In this document: positions 33,366 through 45,404 of the stretch, one piece after another
How positions within the stretch are numbered: the stretch's first letter is position 1
Layout: each line of letters opens with the position of its first letter
DNA from: Gyrodactylus bullatarudis
Lineage: Eukaryota > Platyhelminthes > Monogenea > Gyrodactylidea > Gyrodactylidae
Assembly (NCBI GenBank): GCA_012064415.1
Contig: SSNU01000042.1
Coordinates: 405,822 to 469,821, forward strand
Direction of reading: 5' to 3'
Length of the DNA: 64,000 bases
Position numbers and translations under genes: made by a program
The notes under the pieces: generated by a model
What the model saw: only the letters and a program-made list of their open reading frames with translations
Told to the model about the DNA's origin: nothing
Databases searched by the model: none

Positions 33366-34173
33366 TTAAGAAAGAAAAACATTCCTAGAAAGCCGGAAAC
33401 TCGGAAACTTACGCTCAAATTTACAGCATTGTATCTCATGTCCAGTTCCGTTTACAACAGTTGAACTTGCATTGGCTATTATTGACTGGGTATAACAGTT
33501 ATTCTAACAGAACAAAAGAATCACAATTAGGAATTTAAACAAAATTACCGTTGCAAGGAGGAATTTAGTGCAACCTCGCTGTTTACACAGGTTTGAGCAT
33601 TCCTCCAAGTCAGCGGCTGAATCAAGATGGTTCCAGGAAAAGGAAGCATTATTTCTCTTGAAGTCTTTTCCAAAATACCGATTAGTAGGACACTGGACGC
33701 CAATTCTGAAGGATCTCTCGTGACATTCATTGGCTGGCTTCTCGATCAACTGCAGCACTAGTGGAACTAATGAAATAAGTTTGATCAATCAGTTATTTCT
33801 TCAAATAGAGTCAAATAGAGCTTTTACCACAGCAAGAATATCCGTGTACATCTGGACCTAATAATGAAGGAATTGATGATGTCAGACTTGTCACAATAGA
33901 ACAGTTGCTATCACTTGATCTGAATCGGTAGCATTTATTCTGATCACAGATTCGTGCACAGCTACTGTAGCCATTGTTGGGGAATACCTTATCAGCAAAT
34001 TCAATACGATAAGTCTGTCTCGTCAATCTGTAACCGTTAGAGGAACAATTTGTAGGATTATTGAATTTTTTTTTCAAGCATTCCGATAATGGCCATATAA
34101 AACCTGGGACACTAATGATCTGAGTACAAATCAGTTTAAATGAAAACAGTATTAGTAAGAGAGGCGAATTCAT
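33366..34173 (-). CDS. Secreted 8-Cys PAN-like protein, two modules (family copy B)
   Basis: Exons 34173-33828, 33766-33549 and 33503-33366 encode 233 residues. The signal peptide is MNSPLLLILFSFKLICTQ. Module 1: CLKKKFNNPTNC, CARICDQNKC, NCSIV, SCC. Module 2: ECHERSFRIGVQC, ECSNLCKQRGC, NCYTQ and QCC. It ends CCKFERKFPSFRLSRNVFLS. The RKF or SKF just after the last CC is shared with the other copies, which supports the ending in this frame rather than a further intron at the GTAAG there. The closest relatives are copies A and D. All splice phases (1, then 0) match the family. Confidence 0.78.
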
Positions 34174-36753
34174 TTCTTGAATTATTGTGGAACGATGGAA
34201 AAGTCCCCAGAAAATGTATCAAAATTCTCTGTAACGTGATTGGTATGCTGAATTATTCTCATTTCTGATAGGCTTCATCAATGTAATCAATGGTCAATAC
34301 AGGACGGAGGAGGAGGAGGAAGGGGCAGAAGTCTACGCTCGCTTGAACTCATCAGGATGCCATAATAATCTCGGATTTGGACCTAGGTCGAAATACTCAA
34401 TCAATTTGTCCTACTTTTTTAGAATGATTCCAAATTTTTTCTTACTCCCAAAATTATTATTCTAAAAAGTATTTTATTAGGAAAGATTTGATAATTGAAA
34501 GAAAGAGCCAGGTTATCATATCCCATTTTAAAGATGGCTGGTCTAAATTATCTGTGCTAAATTGTTGCAATAATACATTTTTTTAGAACTTTTAAAATTA
34601 AATACATATTATAGGGCGAGTCAAATATTTTTTTCCGAACTATGTTTCGACAGCAATGCGAACTTAGAAAACGCCATTTATGAAATTTAAATTCGAAATT
34701 TCTAATTCTCTCATACCCCAAAATCCCATTTCCCCGAACATCTTCAACATATCCCAAATTAATCGGAATTATTTACTAAAATATGCAGTTCTTATCAGAA
34801 GTACCTTACGAGACTATGTCTATTTAAAATTGCATTCGAACGGCTCAAAATTTAGATTTTAATCGATTGTAGTAGAAAAATTCATTGAAAGTAGTTGGCG
34901 CATATTCAAAAGAGAAAAGAAAAAAGTGATACCAAGGTTTTCACAAATAAGGACCTTTATTTCGGGCATACTCATCAGTGTGTGTCTAAAACCTTATTTA
35001 TTTGGCGCGTATCAAACTGATCGCTTTCTTCTTCCCTTTACAAAAATAATTGTAATAGTGCGCTATAACAGTTGTTCAATAATAAGTTATCACAACTGAT
35101 TCTTGATAATAAATTCTGACTTTCACCTTACTACTAATACCCTGTCTCTTATCACGCTACTGTTTGTATTTAGTTTTATTCAAGAATTCTTACTTTAGAA
35201 TATTTCAATAAATTAGTACACAATTAATTGCACAAGATGACTCTTGACTCGAGAGTCTTGAGTTATGGTCTCATAGTAACTATTCTCCTGAATTTCAATT
35301 ATTTAAATTGTTTTCATTGTTATTCTGGGAAATTTATTGAACAATAAAATGTTTAATGAACACTTTAATTAATACCGTTTAAAATAACATTATTTTGTCT
35401 AACTACTTGTAAGTAATAATCACAAAATATGTATCAAAAGGTAGAAAGAATAACACATCTTAAATCAGTTTTGACACTTCTTATATCAATATACCCGATG
35501 TATTTACAAAACTTGTATGCAGAAAATTAGGTATGCGAGCAGTTAAACCATTTTCTCTATCCGAAATTATGAAAATATTTGGATTGATAAAACACTGGAA
35601 ACTGTCATTTAGGCATTGACGTAAAACTAACATTTTGAGTAAGCTATTTGTATTGGAAATTGTATCTCGTAGTTAGTATCAATTCCAGTTGCAGTCAGTA
35701 AAACATAAGGAATGATGCTTTTAAAATGACAACCATCTAGTTCAATTAAAGGAAGGCTTCTCTTGAAGGCGTAATATTGCTTAAATAAGATTTGTCAATG
35801 GGCTGTCACGAGTTTTTTACAGAGTTGAAAGATGAATTCGAATGTATTTATTTAAAATTTCATCCCTTATGGTTGTAAGAGCTCATAATTGATTCATGTG
35901 ACATGACAACTATTTTGGTGATTAAACTGAACCCCTTATTAGAATAATAGAGATTGTCAGAGTAAATACAGTAAACCATGTGAAGTATTTTTAATTCTAC
36001 AATTGGCCGCGCCAGCGATGGCTCAAGAATTTAAGCGTAAATGTAACCAAAGAAAGTTTTTCACCTTTACAAACTGTTCTACGAGGGCTATTTCACATCA
36101 ACTTTTGTGTTTCCTTTCTACATGCATACACAGAAGTGTTTGGACACCATTGATAATTGCATCGAAGTCCTGTAATCTTTCAAATGGGTCTCTTTTCAAC
36201 GCGTAGATGTCTGCTCAAAACCTTTAGGTTAATTCGAACCTATATTTTAATATTTTAAAAGTATGTAGGCTCAGATTGCAACGAGATGAAGATTATTTTG
36301 ATAGATTCTAGTCAAAGTTATTCAAGATTATCGAATCCTTTTCGTTATAATCAACTTTCTCATTTCTAAGGAATCTGTAGAAAATTTAGATTATTCTCAT
36401 TTGAAAAGGATCAAAAAATATTTCTTGCTTCATTCCATTAACATTTAAACATTTTTGCGGTAAAATATAAAGTTAATTAATTGAAAAATTTTCTTAGTTT
36501 CAGAAGGCTCTTGAGATTACATGGTTACGAATTAACATTTTGAGAAACCATTATCCCTCAAAATCCCTGAGAATTTTTTTTCATTTAATCTTTCGTCTGT
36601 CCTTGGTTTGTTGTTCATTTTTTGATCCAAAAACAAGCTATCTTTGTAGCCTAAGTAGATAGAGTTCAGGCGATTGCGTTAAAAAGAAAGAATATCAACA
36701 AAGAATAGAATACAGTATATTTTGAAAAATAGAAAAAAATTATGCTTAAAAGG
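34174..36753. other. Gene-poor spacer between family copies C and B
   Basis: 2.6 kb with no intact gene. It includes a (GGA)n-like tract at 34305-34325 and, on the plus strand at about 36020-36110, a degenerate fragment reading KCNQRKFFTFTNCSTR that recalls the first half of a family module. Confidence 0.45.
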
Positions 36754-37554
36754 TTACTCAAAAGAAAGCATCATAGTGGAAAAATCATTGGCGAGAAACT
36801 TACGCTCAAATTCACAGCATCGAATCTCATGTCCTTCCCCTGTTATCGTAACAGCAGTTGTATTCACCGTTATCGATTGGCTAAAGCAGAAATTCTAAAA
36901 GATCCCCAATATAAATTTACAGATACGAATTACCGTGGCAAAAATAAACCGGATGCAACTGCGTTGATTACACCAGCTTGAGCATTCCTCAAAGTTCTCT
37001 GCTGGATCACGATGGTTGTATAGAAATTTTTGGTTCTCAATGTAAATTTTAACTCCAAAATACAGATTGCTCGGGCAGATAATCGACAGTTTAAACGATC
37101 TCTTATAACATTGTCTGGCCGGTATTGTAATTAGTGGCAAAAACAGTGAGACTTTTAAGAAATTAAAAAATAAAGAACCTTACCACAACAAGAGTATCCG
37201 TGGACGTCACCAGCTACGATTAAAGAAATGCTTGGTGAAGAACTAGTAACGAGACCGCAATAACTGTTAGTCAACTTTAGGCGATAGCATTTATTCTCTA
37301 GTTTATTTATCCATGCAATCAGTGAGTCCTACATTATTCGATAAGGTATTGACTTTATCAACCCCCAAGGACAGGCCCATAAACATGTATAGGTTAGAGG
37401 TACAATTTGTCGGACTGTTAAAATTTCTTGTGACACATTCAGATTGCAGCCATAAATATTCTGGTACATTGATTGTTTGAGCAATTGGGGAATGTACCAA
37501 CTCAGAAAGAATTATAGCCACGAAGAGAGTATTCATTTGTTGAGTTTTGGGCAA
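36754..37554 (-). pseudogene. 8-Cys PAN-like family copy C, frameshifted
   Basis: Exons 37554-37184, 37151-36934 and 36894-36754 are all recognisable. In exon 1, 25 nt instead of 24 separate the Cys codons of the C-x3-C-x4-C core (about 37290-37315). This shifts the frame and produces a stop after DCMDK, and the middle Cys of the core is also lost. Exons 2 and 3 remain open (QCYKRSFKLSIIC, ECSSWCNQRSC, FCFSQ, RCC). Splice sites look normal. It is a young pseudogene or a sequencing error; the loss of a core Cys favours decay. Confidence 0.75.
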
Positions 37555-39079
37555 GTCATTCTCTTCATATCAGTTACAGTCACGTTTTTCTATTAGGCTA
37601 TCAAAATTTCTCTCCCTTCATTGGCTACTTGAATCAAGATGTAAGTCCGGAATTTCGTACTTTTCATTTTGAATCTGTGAACAGTTTCTCAAAAGCCGTG
37701 AAAGAAATATCATTGATTACATAATACAGCTCTACAAGAAACTTTTAGAGGTCCAAATCTTCAAGCAAGATATCATTCTCATTCAAGCAGTTTGAGTACC
37801 ATGAAGAAATAGTTTATGGTTATTTAGATGAATTTTTCCGTAATTGATTGTTGAAGTAAATGAATATTTCAACAAATAAAAACTGTATGAAACAATGAAT
37901 CTGTTACGACCAACGTGATCATATTTATTTAAGTCTTGAGGTTTTTTGGAATTCTACTCATGTAGCCCATTATTTCCATGAAAAATATGGTGAGTCATCA
38001 CTAATGACTCTGTTGATTTATTCGTTTTTCATTTTGATTTTTGTGTATTTTTCCAATTTTTGTATTACAAAATAAATTAATTTTGAATTTTCTTACTTGA
38101 TATTCTATTCATTCAACCTAAAGAATTAAGATTAATCTGTCAGTTTAAGCAACCAGGCTAGGATAATACAAAATGTTCCATGACATAATCAAAAATTGAT
38201 GTTTTAACCGAGAAAAACACATCAAAATCTACATAATTCCTTTGAAATTTCTTCCAGCATGTTAAAAAAATAAATAATTTTTCCTTTACAGCTCTTTTGA
38301 ATGGATGGTGATAGGAGAAAATTTTCAATTTTTGTTTAAAAAAGTTTAGCATGAAACCCCTACTCATAAGTACGCTGATGATTTCGTAAACTAAATTAAA
38401 AAGGGGCAGAGGGAAGAGGGTAATTTTTGGTTCATAAGTCACAGGTCTAATTGTGAGCTCAACTTTTATTCAAAATGATGCAATAATCTAAATTGTTTTG
38501 TTCAAAAATTGTCATTTCCAAACAAACTCGAAATCTTTTCATAAGAAAAATTACTTAGCATTTGATTATCTTCAAAATGAGGTTGAGGCTAGGAAAAATT
38601 GAAAAAAGGTCTCGTGATTACTTAGGCTACAGCACTATTTCCCTTCTTGAGAGTTATTTTATTGAGTTAGTCTGATAAAGTTTTCTTAAATGAATAAATA
38701 AATATTTTTCATCGTATTTTTACAGCTGGTAGTATCATTTCTTAGAAACACAATGCATTACACATAGAGTAGTTCTGTTCAATTCTTAAATTGATGAATT
38801 TAAAGCATTTTCTTACCAAAGACCGGACCTCTTTATGGTTAAACATATATAACTCGCAGCCTCAGGGGTTACTGTTTGGAATCATTCTCATTTTATAGAA
38901 GCCATTGAAATGATATCCAAATCTTATAATACCAACATTAAATTCATATATTAAATCAATAAGGAAATTGAAAATATTTGCAATTAATTCAAAACATTTT
39001 ATTTTATAACTAAAAGTACATGTATATGAAATAATGTATGTACTTGAAAGTAACTAGACATTTAGATATTTTAAAACTG
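37555..39079. other. Spacer between family copies D and C
   Basis: No gene. It contains MITE-like repeat R1 at 38157-38640, within which a 94-codon minus-strand frame is by chance. Confidence 0.45.
38157..38640. repeat. MITE-like repeat, family R1 (copy 2 of 3)
   Basis: Starts CTAGGATAATACAAAATG, then TTTTAACCGAGAAAAACACA, later ACAAACTCGAAATC and TTACTTAGGCTACAG. It matches the R1 copies at 1112 and 50062 over most of its length, with internal divergence. Confidence 0.55.
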
Positions 39080-39861
39080 CTATCCAGTCCAAGTGAGATA
39101 AATGGAATCTTTCGAAAGAAACTTACGCTTACAGCATTGAACTTTTTTGCCATGTCCTGTTAGTAATATGCTCGATGCATTGCCTATCATTGACTGAGTA
39201 TAGCAAGTATCCTACAGAAGCAGTTGAATATGATAAGAAAGTTACCGTTCTCAGAATAAATGAAATGCAACCACGCTGTCTGCACAAAGTTGAGCATTCT
39301 CCAAAGTCAACATTCGGGTCAACGTTATTGTAGAGAAATAATCCGTTTCTTCTGTTGTAGTCTTGTTCAAAATAATGATTACTCCGACAGATAATGTCCA
39401 TTCGGAAAGTCCTCATGTGACAGACCTCAGATGGTTTAGCAATTACAGGTAACTCGAAGGGAACTTGTGTTTTAAAAAATTATCACGCGAAAGGTTTTGA
39501 ATAGATTCGAGAACTTACCACAACAAGAGTATCCGTAAACATGCCCAGACGAAGCTGAATAAATCTCTGGTGTCAGACTCTTGGCTATAACACAAAATTC
39601 CGTAGACAACTTGAACCGATAGCAATTATGTTGATCACACTTTTGGAGGCAATCATCATATCCCGTATTCTGAAATATGTGATCACGATATTCAAGGAGA
39701 ATGAATTGTCTCGTTAGCATGTAAAAGTTCGTTGAACAATTTGTCGTATGGCTGAATTGCTTTGCGACGCATTCAGAACGAGGCCAGACATATTTTGGGA
39801 CGCTGATGTTTATAGAATTTGTCAAACAGAAGAAAATTATCAACAAGACTGAAGGATTCAT
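39080..39861 (-). CDS. Secreted 8-Cys PAN-like protein, two modules (family copy D)
   Basis: Exons 39861-39519, 39463-39246 and 39211-39080 encode 230 residues. I chose the start at 39861 because MNPSVLLIIFFCLTNS is a good signal peptide; the frame is open further upstream to 39969. Module 1: CVAKQFSHTTNC, CLQKCDQHNC, FCVIA, SCC. Module 2: VCHMRTFRMDIIC, ECSTLCRQRGC, TCYTQ, QCC. The C terminus after CC is KRKFLSKDSIYLTWTG. It is intact, with consensus donors and acceptors. No transmembrane segment is seen, so a secreted product is likely. Confidence 0.76.
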
Positions 39862-40392
39862 CCTTTTTTGTCTTGTACCTTGCAGAATAGTCAAGATGTT
39901 ATATACACTTCCTTTTAAGCAAGAATATTTAGCTCCCTTTGCGTGATAGAGCTTGGCTATTATGCCCAAAATGTGTCAGTCAAGAAGTTGCTTTCATAGA
40001 ATCTATTTTCAACATTACACGCAAAAGTGTTTTTTTCATCCACATAATCAGAAATTTGTGAAAGTATATACAGTAAATACGAAATAATTAGTAACAATAT
40101 AATTTTACAGCTGTGGTTGCTCATCATTAGGGTACGCAGAACATAGCCAAAATTCATTAGAGTTTAGAATTTACACAAACTATTCTTCTAAAATACTTTT
40201 CAAAGATTTTTATAATTCATCTGAATCAAAGTGACCGTATCTCGTGTTAAACCCAGGCTGGCCCCTAAAGCTATCGATTCTTACAGAGATGAGATGATGT
40301 TCTCATTGATAAAACTTCTGGTCGAAGAATAGAATGACAGAATATAGTTGAAAATTACAATCATTTATTCTGAGTAAGAAAAACAATAAAAC

Positions 40393-41622
40393 CTAGTCCA
40401 ATGAACTAAACTTACTACTCATAGAAGCTGAGAAGTCATATGAACAGCATTGGAAATATTCCCCGACACCAGTTAGTTGTCCAACTGTAGAATCATCCAT
40501 ATTATCCAGAATGTAACAGTCCAACTTGATGAAAAAACATTAGAAAAAACCTTACTGTGACATCAACAAAGAGGTATCTAAAACAGCCATAGTTGAGACA
40601 TTGGCTTTGGCATTCCTCAAGGCTGATTGTTGAATGGATGAAATTGTATTTTAAAGGTTCGTTAACCAGACTGAAATTAATGCCAAAATATTTCTGACTC
40701 TGACAGTTTGTCTGGATTGAATAGTCTCGAGGCGAACATTCGTCTAGTGGCTTCCAGATAATTGGAAAATTTTTGTTACCTGAATAAAAATAATTTAATT
40801 TCTTCCAAAAAAAACCAATCATGGGTTGCGTTAAACTCACGATTAACGTTCAAAAGGCAACACTTGAAAACAGCAAGATTTCCAGAACCAATGATATCAA
40901 AGACTTGATTCTTATTCGTCCTTATATAACACATTGCCTAGACGATTTCATCAAAAAAATGTTAAATTCTAGATAAAAATAAGTTCTACGCTTACTCCCG
41001 TAAACAAAATTTCCAAGCATTTATAGTCAAGGCAGTATCTTGAGCAAGCCAAAGATTGGGTTGTAGTCAAACTACGATCATAATAGAATGACTGGCTATT
41101 AATATTGCGCGTATCGGGGTAAAATCGATTTGAAGGACAGTCTGTGAGCAGGTAGAAGGTGTATGGATAACACGAGCCTATTGGTTTGTTTACCGTTAGC
41201 ATAGGTAGTTTACCTGAAGAAAAATGATTCAGTTAAATTTTCAAGATTCAAAGAGGTAAATTCAACTTTGGATTTTACTTACTGCAACAAGAATAGCCGA
41301 ATACTGTACCAGGCTGTGTATTAGTAATTTGAGGTGAAGAGTCAATTTGTAGGGCACAATTCTGGCCAATTACTTTGTAACGGTAGCAGTTCCTCAAAGT
41401 ACAGGTTGCATTACAATCACTTGATGCAACCACTTCAGTCGCAAGGCTAAAAGTAGAAGTTTGCTGGGCGTAATAGTAGAGACCCGTTGAACAATTGGTT
41501 GATTCAAGAAATGTTTTCCTCTCACACTGGCTAGGGTTCACGTATACACTTGGCAAGCTAATTTGGCCACCGTCTACAATACTATATCCTAGTATTGCCA
41601 CCAGTATTGGAAATAAATTCAT
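40393..41622 (-). CDS. Secreted 8-Cys PAN-like protein, three modules (family copy E)
   Basis: Exons 41622-41283, 41213-40996, 40937-40841, 40779-40556 and 40524-40393 encode 336 residues. The signal peptide is MNLFPILVAILGYSIVDGG. Module 1 (exon 1): CERKTFLESTNC, CNATCTLRNC, NCALQ, SCC. Module 2 (exons 2-3): CYPYTFYLLTDC, CSRYCLDYKC, CYIRT, KCC. Module 3 (exons 4-5): CSPRDYSIQTNC, CQSQCLNYGC, CYILD, QCC. It ends SKFSSLD. Compared with A-D it has one extra two-exon module, as expected from duplication of an exon pair with matching phases (1 at both ends). Copy F has the same length and layout. Confidence 0.78.
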
Positions 41623-42240
41623 TTCTCTGTGGGAATTTCTACGTAAATTTCTACATTTTATATATGCCTCAACGAGACAATGTTATTTATTATTACTCAA
41701 TGCATGTAATTTGAGTAGTGATGACTATTTTCATTGTATTGTACTCAAATGTACACAAATGTCAGTATAAATTATTCTTTTACACAATTGAATTTCCCTC
41801 CTCCCCCTTCTTGTTTTTGGTATTGAAACAGTTCATTGTTTTTTCAACATTCATATGTTTCTTGAACCCTTTAGCATGAATAAAATTCATCTAGACTGTT
41901 TTGATTGCAGGACAAAGTCAAGATTCTTGAATTATTCCGCATCATTTGAGCTATTTACGACACCTTTAACATGAGGTTATCTGGTAGAAAATTTGTAGAG
42001 AATTCTATCCTGTATCACATGGTATGTTTTTCAAACTTGTAACTTTTCTATTCGAATCTCTATGCCGTCGAAAATCCTTTCTTTCTTGAAAATCTCGTAA
42101 ATATTTTGGATTTAAGATTAGATTTAATATTTTCTATCATTTTTGAAATTTTCCCGTTGGTTGTTAAAAATTTTTTATGCTGTAAATAGGAGTACATTGC
42201 TTTGTTTCATGATGGAAGGCAAAATTAGTAAAACCTTTTA

Positions 42241-42347
42241 CTAAAGCCTCTTCCAGACGTTCCGGTACTGAGGTAAAATTCCTAGGAATACACTAAAGAA
42301 GGTACTCGACAATTTCAGTATCGAAGAAACGTCTGGAAGAGGCTTTG
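42241..42347. repeat. Foldback with 19-bp inverted ends
   Basis: AAAGCCTCTTCCAGACGTT is repeated in reverse as AACGTCTGGAAGAGGCTTT about 70 bp later. A further imperfect match is seen inward. No TSD was assigned. It looks like a small MITE or foldback element. Confidence 0.6.
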
Positions 42348-42389
42348 GAAAAAGGTTGGTTATGTATTCTTTTTGGTTTCAAGTATTTT

Positions 42390-42600
42390 AGATATGTATG
42401 TTTATAAATAAACTAGTAAACTAAGTTTTGAGCCAGTACGAAATCAGTATATCCTTTGGATAAATACTTTCTCAAGGCTTATACTGATTTCGTACTGGTT
42501 AATCGCAGTATAACCTTTGAATCAGTATGTTTACAAATAAACTAGTATAAGTTTTGAGCCAGTACGAAATTAGTTTATCCTTTGAATTCTTTCTCAAGAG
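42390..42600. repeat. R3 hairpin repeat array
   Basis: Unit: AGTATGTTTAYAAATAAACTAGT, then TTTTGAGCCAGTACGAAAT and CAGTATATCCTTTGGA. CCAGTACGAAATCAGTATA reappears inverted as TATACTGATTTCGTACTGG within about 65 bp, giving a 19-bp stem. Further units occur at 42957-43020 and 48725-48930. Confidence 0.65.
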
Positions 42601-42721
42601 TTTTAATGAATTTACTCTCAAGTTACAATCTGTCTTATGTTCCATTCTCTCTAATACATTTTAAATTATACTTATGTTTCTAATTTAAAAAAATAAAATC
42701 TTTTTGTATCAAAATTTAAAA

Positions 42722-42932
42722 ATATTTTCTATTTGTTCGAACATGGCATGGAATGATGACATTTCGAGTTATACAGCACACCTTTTTTTACACAAACATT
42801 GGTTGGTCTGACACGATATTGTACAGTTGCATTGTTGATACCCTTGACCTGAAGTAAGGGAAGAATCGATTGCTGCACCTCGAACAGAAATATCTTTTCT
42901 CGGTACTTCTTTTGGATTAATGAAATTTTCAT
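42722..42932 (-). pseudogene. Fragment of a transposon-derived Cys-rich C terminus
   Basis: Two frames of the minus strand together show CNCTISCQTNQCLCKK, then after a one-base shift NSKCHHSMPCSNK and a stop. This C-x-C...C-x-C...CHH..PC-NK pattern recalls the Cys-rich tail of integrase-type proteins derived from mobile elements (as in KRBA2-like genes). The frameshift marks it as a relic. It abuts the left end of the palindrome. Confidence 0.35.
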
Positions 42933-43978
42933 TCAATACTTCAAATTGTCCTAAATGATTTCGTACTGGCTCAAAACTTATACTAGTTTATTTGTAAACA
43001 TACTGATTCAAAGGTTATACTGTAACAGATACACGCCAAGGCCTATCTCTAAGACAAGATTTGTATGACTTCTCCGCATCCAGATACTAAAAGACTTGAG
43101 TCATTAAAATATTGGTTATATTCCAATTAAATCTATCTTTACTAATTTTTATTGTGATACAAAAATTAAATTCCTGAAATCTACTCTTCATCTCCACACA
43201 AAATTTTTATGAAATATTAATTTGATGATCCTTTTCATTGTATTATACTCAAATGTACAAAAATGTCAGTTACACAATTGAATTTCCCTTCTCCCCCTTC
43301 TGGTTTGGGATTGTTAGTTTTTGTTTCATATTAAGGATCATTACCGGAGTTATTGAAGGGATGGTCTGAAATTTTGAATCCCTTCACCAACCGTGTTATT
43401 TTGTTAAGGATAGTTTTCAATAAACCTGTATATTTTTACGTTATTAATTGCATGTAACTAGACGATACATGGCTAAATCAATAGGATATTTAAAAAAAAA
43501 ATGTTTAAGACGATTTAAAAGCTATATTTGAAAAATGTCATCACGAGGATTTTTCTTGAAGCCATCGACATATCCTCGCTATATTAGTTTATGTCATTGT
43601 AAACGTGAAAAGGACGTTGTTGTGGACCACTAAATGGGTATTAGGCAAGTATGAAGAGTAGACCTATAGGGCTGTGAATTTATTTAGTTGGGCGAACCAT
43701 GATACTGGGCCAGTCTGTGAATTGGTGATAGGTGTATTTTTTAAAATTATATATAAGGCTTACTACTTAAGAATAAACATGAATTTTTTATGAAAAAATT
43801 AATAAAATACTTTTACAAAAACTTTTTCAATTCAAAATTCCTATCAATTTCAAAGATAGGAGGTTGGATGAGGTCTAAATTCTAATATTTGTCTCATTTT
43901 CAAATACTATCAGTCTAATCTAACTTTTAGAGAATTTCTTATTGCATTTCTAATCGCCATTAAAATACACTAATAAGG

Positions 43979-44155
43979 TGTTCCCTTGAATATGCCCACA
44001 TTTGAGCATGATCCAATTGCTTTTCCCTCTACTGGAGAGTGTAAGAAAATGTGCGATCAGAAACGGTGTTATCGGACTCTGTTATTTCCTGATTAGACCT
44101 GTTCCATCAACAAATAATCTGAGGGTTGGACCAGTCAATGGTTATGCCTGTTGCA
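43979..44155 (+). pseudogene. Exon-1 relic of the 8-Cys family in the left palindrome arm
   Basis: Second half of module 1 (ECKKMCDQKRC, then GYACCS in another frame). It carries the same 17-nt deletion as copies at 47597-47773 and 49042-49218, so all three stem from one frameshifted ancestor. No signal peptide and no further exons. Confidence 0.8.
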
Positions 44156-45094
44156 GTACGTTTATAACCATTATCTGACTTGTCATTTTTCTATATTCTC
44201 ATACTAGAAAAAGAACTGTGAGCATAAGAGATGGGTTTGTGCAAGTTATCAATTCCTAGCCTGGGTTAGAAACTGAATTCGAATGGTATTTGTGAAACCT
44301 ATTTATTCACTGGCTTATACAATAGAAACAATGAACTTATATCAAATTATTAAACAATTTACTCAATTTAATTTTAGCTAGTTTTTATTACGAATAAGTT
44401 ATTAATATTCACGTAGTTTTTCAAACACGTCCGAAAATCCACTTGAATTTATAATTTAGAAAATTGGAAGAAGATATATTAAAAACAAATGTACATTTCT
44501 CGAAGCATCATCAGTGGTAATTCTTCAAAAATGATATTAGTTAAGAATTCAATCAGTTTTTTTATAAAATGGAAAAATTAGAAACTGAAGCTGTATGATC
44601 TTCTTGTCTAAGATGCCTTGTAACCGCAGTATTCTTCTTCAGATGATCCTCCGCTCGTGAAGATAACCTATATATGAGACTCCACAATCACATTGGAATT
44701 TGTAAACTAATAGAGTTTTCTCCTCTGGCTTCAGCAAATCCTTATGAATCAAACTAAATAATCTCTAAGTTTTAAATACTTAAATCCTCTAAATTTATTT
44801 TAGTTTTCTCTTAAAATAGTAAGTCTTATGGATCAGCAAGTTCTATCAAACTATTTGAGATGTACTCCCAAGATTTATTCAAGTGAACTATCAGTCTTGG
44901 TATAGATGGCAATATTTTACTTGCAGTTAGTTACAAGACAAGTAACCATGTAACTTGTGGGAAATATGCAAAGATAATTTCATATCACGAAATAGAATAG
45001 GCACTTATCGTTCAAGGATACTCATCTTTTTACTTTCCAGTTGAATAATTTTATATATTTAAGTATTTAACAAGCGAGAAATTGCAGAAGAAAT

Positions 45095-45404
45095 ATGTTA
45101 TTCCTGATAAGAATATTCTGGATGGGCTTTGTCATTTCCCAAGACATAATCCTACTGACAAATATTACTCGACGTCTGAGCACATGTCAGGAAATGACTT
45201 TTAACTATCCAGCAAATTGTGCGAATGGGTTATACGCATATGTTCCCTTGAATTTGGACGTATTTGAGCATGACGATTTGGTTTACGCTGAAAATCGTCA
45301 GTGTAAGACATTATGTGACCCTATGCGTTGTTATATAACAAAGTTTCATCGGGGTCTCTGTTATTTGGTGTTTAGACCAGTTCCAAGAACGAGTAATACA
45401 AGGA
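45095..45404 (+). pseudogene. Truncated exon-1 copy of family gene G in the left arm
   Basis: Identical to the first 310 nt of copy G exon 1 (signal peptide MLFLIRIFWMGFVISQ, module 1 up to PRTSNTR) but on the opposite strand. The palindrome ends at 45404 and the frame then runs into unrelated sequence with a stop at 45491-45493. The last Cys pair and exons 2-3 are absent, so a working product is unlikely. The promoter region is duplicated too, so it may be transcribed. Confidence 0.8.

Larger units (their letters stand above)
41623..42721. other. Repeat-rich spacer left of the palindrome
   Basis: No gene. It holds a foldback at 42241-42347 and an array of palindromic repeat units R3 (42390-42600), one of which is also found inside the right palindrome arm. 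Confidence 0.5.
42925..45404. repeat. Left arm of a 2.5-kb palindrome
   Basis: This arm is the reverse complement of 46348-48956 and nearly identical wherever I compared it. It carries, on the plus strand, a relic of family exon 1 (43979-44155) and a truncated copy of copy G exon 1 (45095-45404). The left arm is about 129 bp shorter because it lacks one R3 unit present at 48725-48860 in the right arm. Confidence 0.9.

Noticed and set aside
38158..38442. 94-codon minus-strand frame
   Set aside because: It lies entirely within repeat R1, and the other R1 copies do not keep the frame open.
31745..39120. Possible fourth exon in copies A-D after the GTAAG that follows the last CC
   Set aside because: The residues just beyond (RKF or SKF) are shared by copies A-F including E and F, where a stop follows soon. 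Simple readthrough to the stop is the better model.
42390..42600. CRISPR-like array of spaced repeats
   Set aside because: The repeated units are long, irregular and partly inverted, with no regular spacers, and the genome is animal; these are hairpin-type repeat units.
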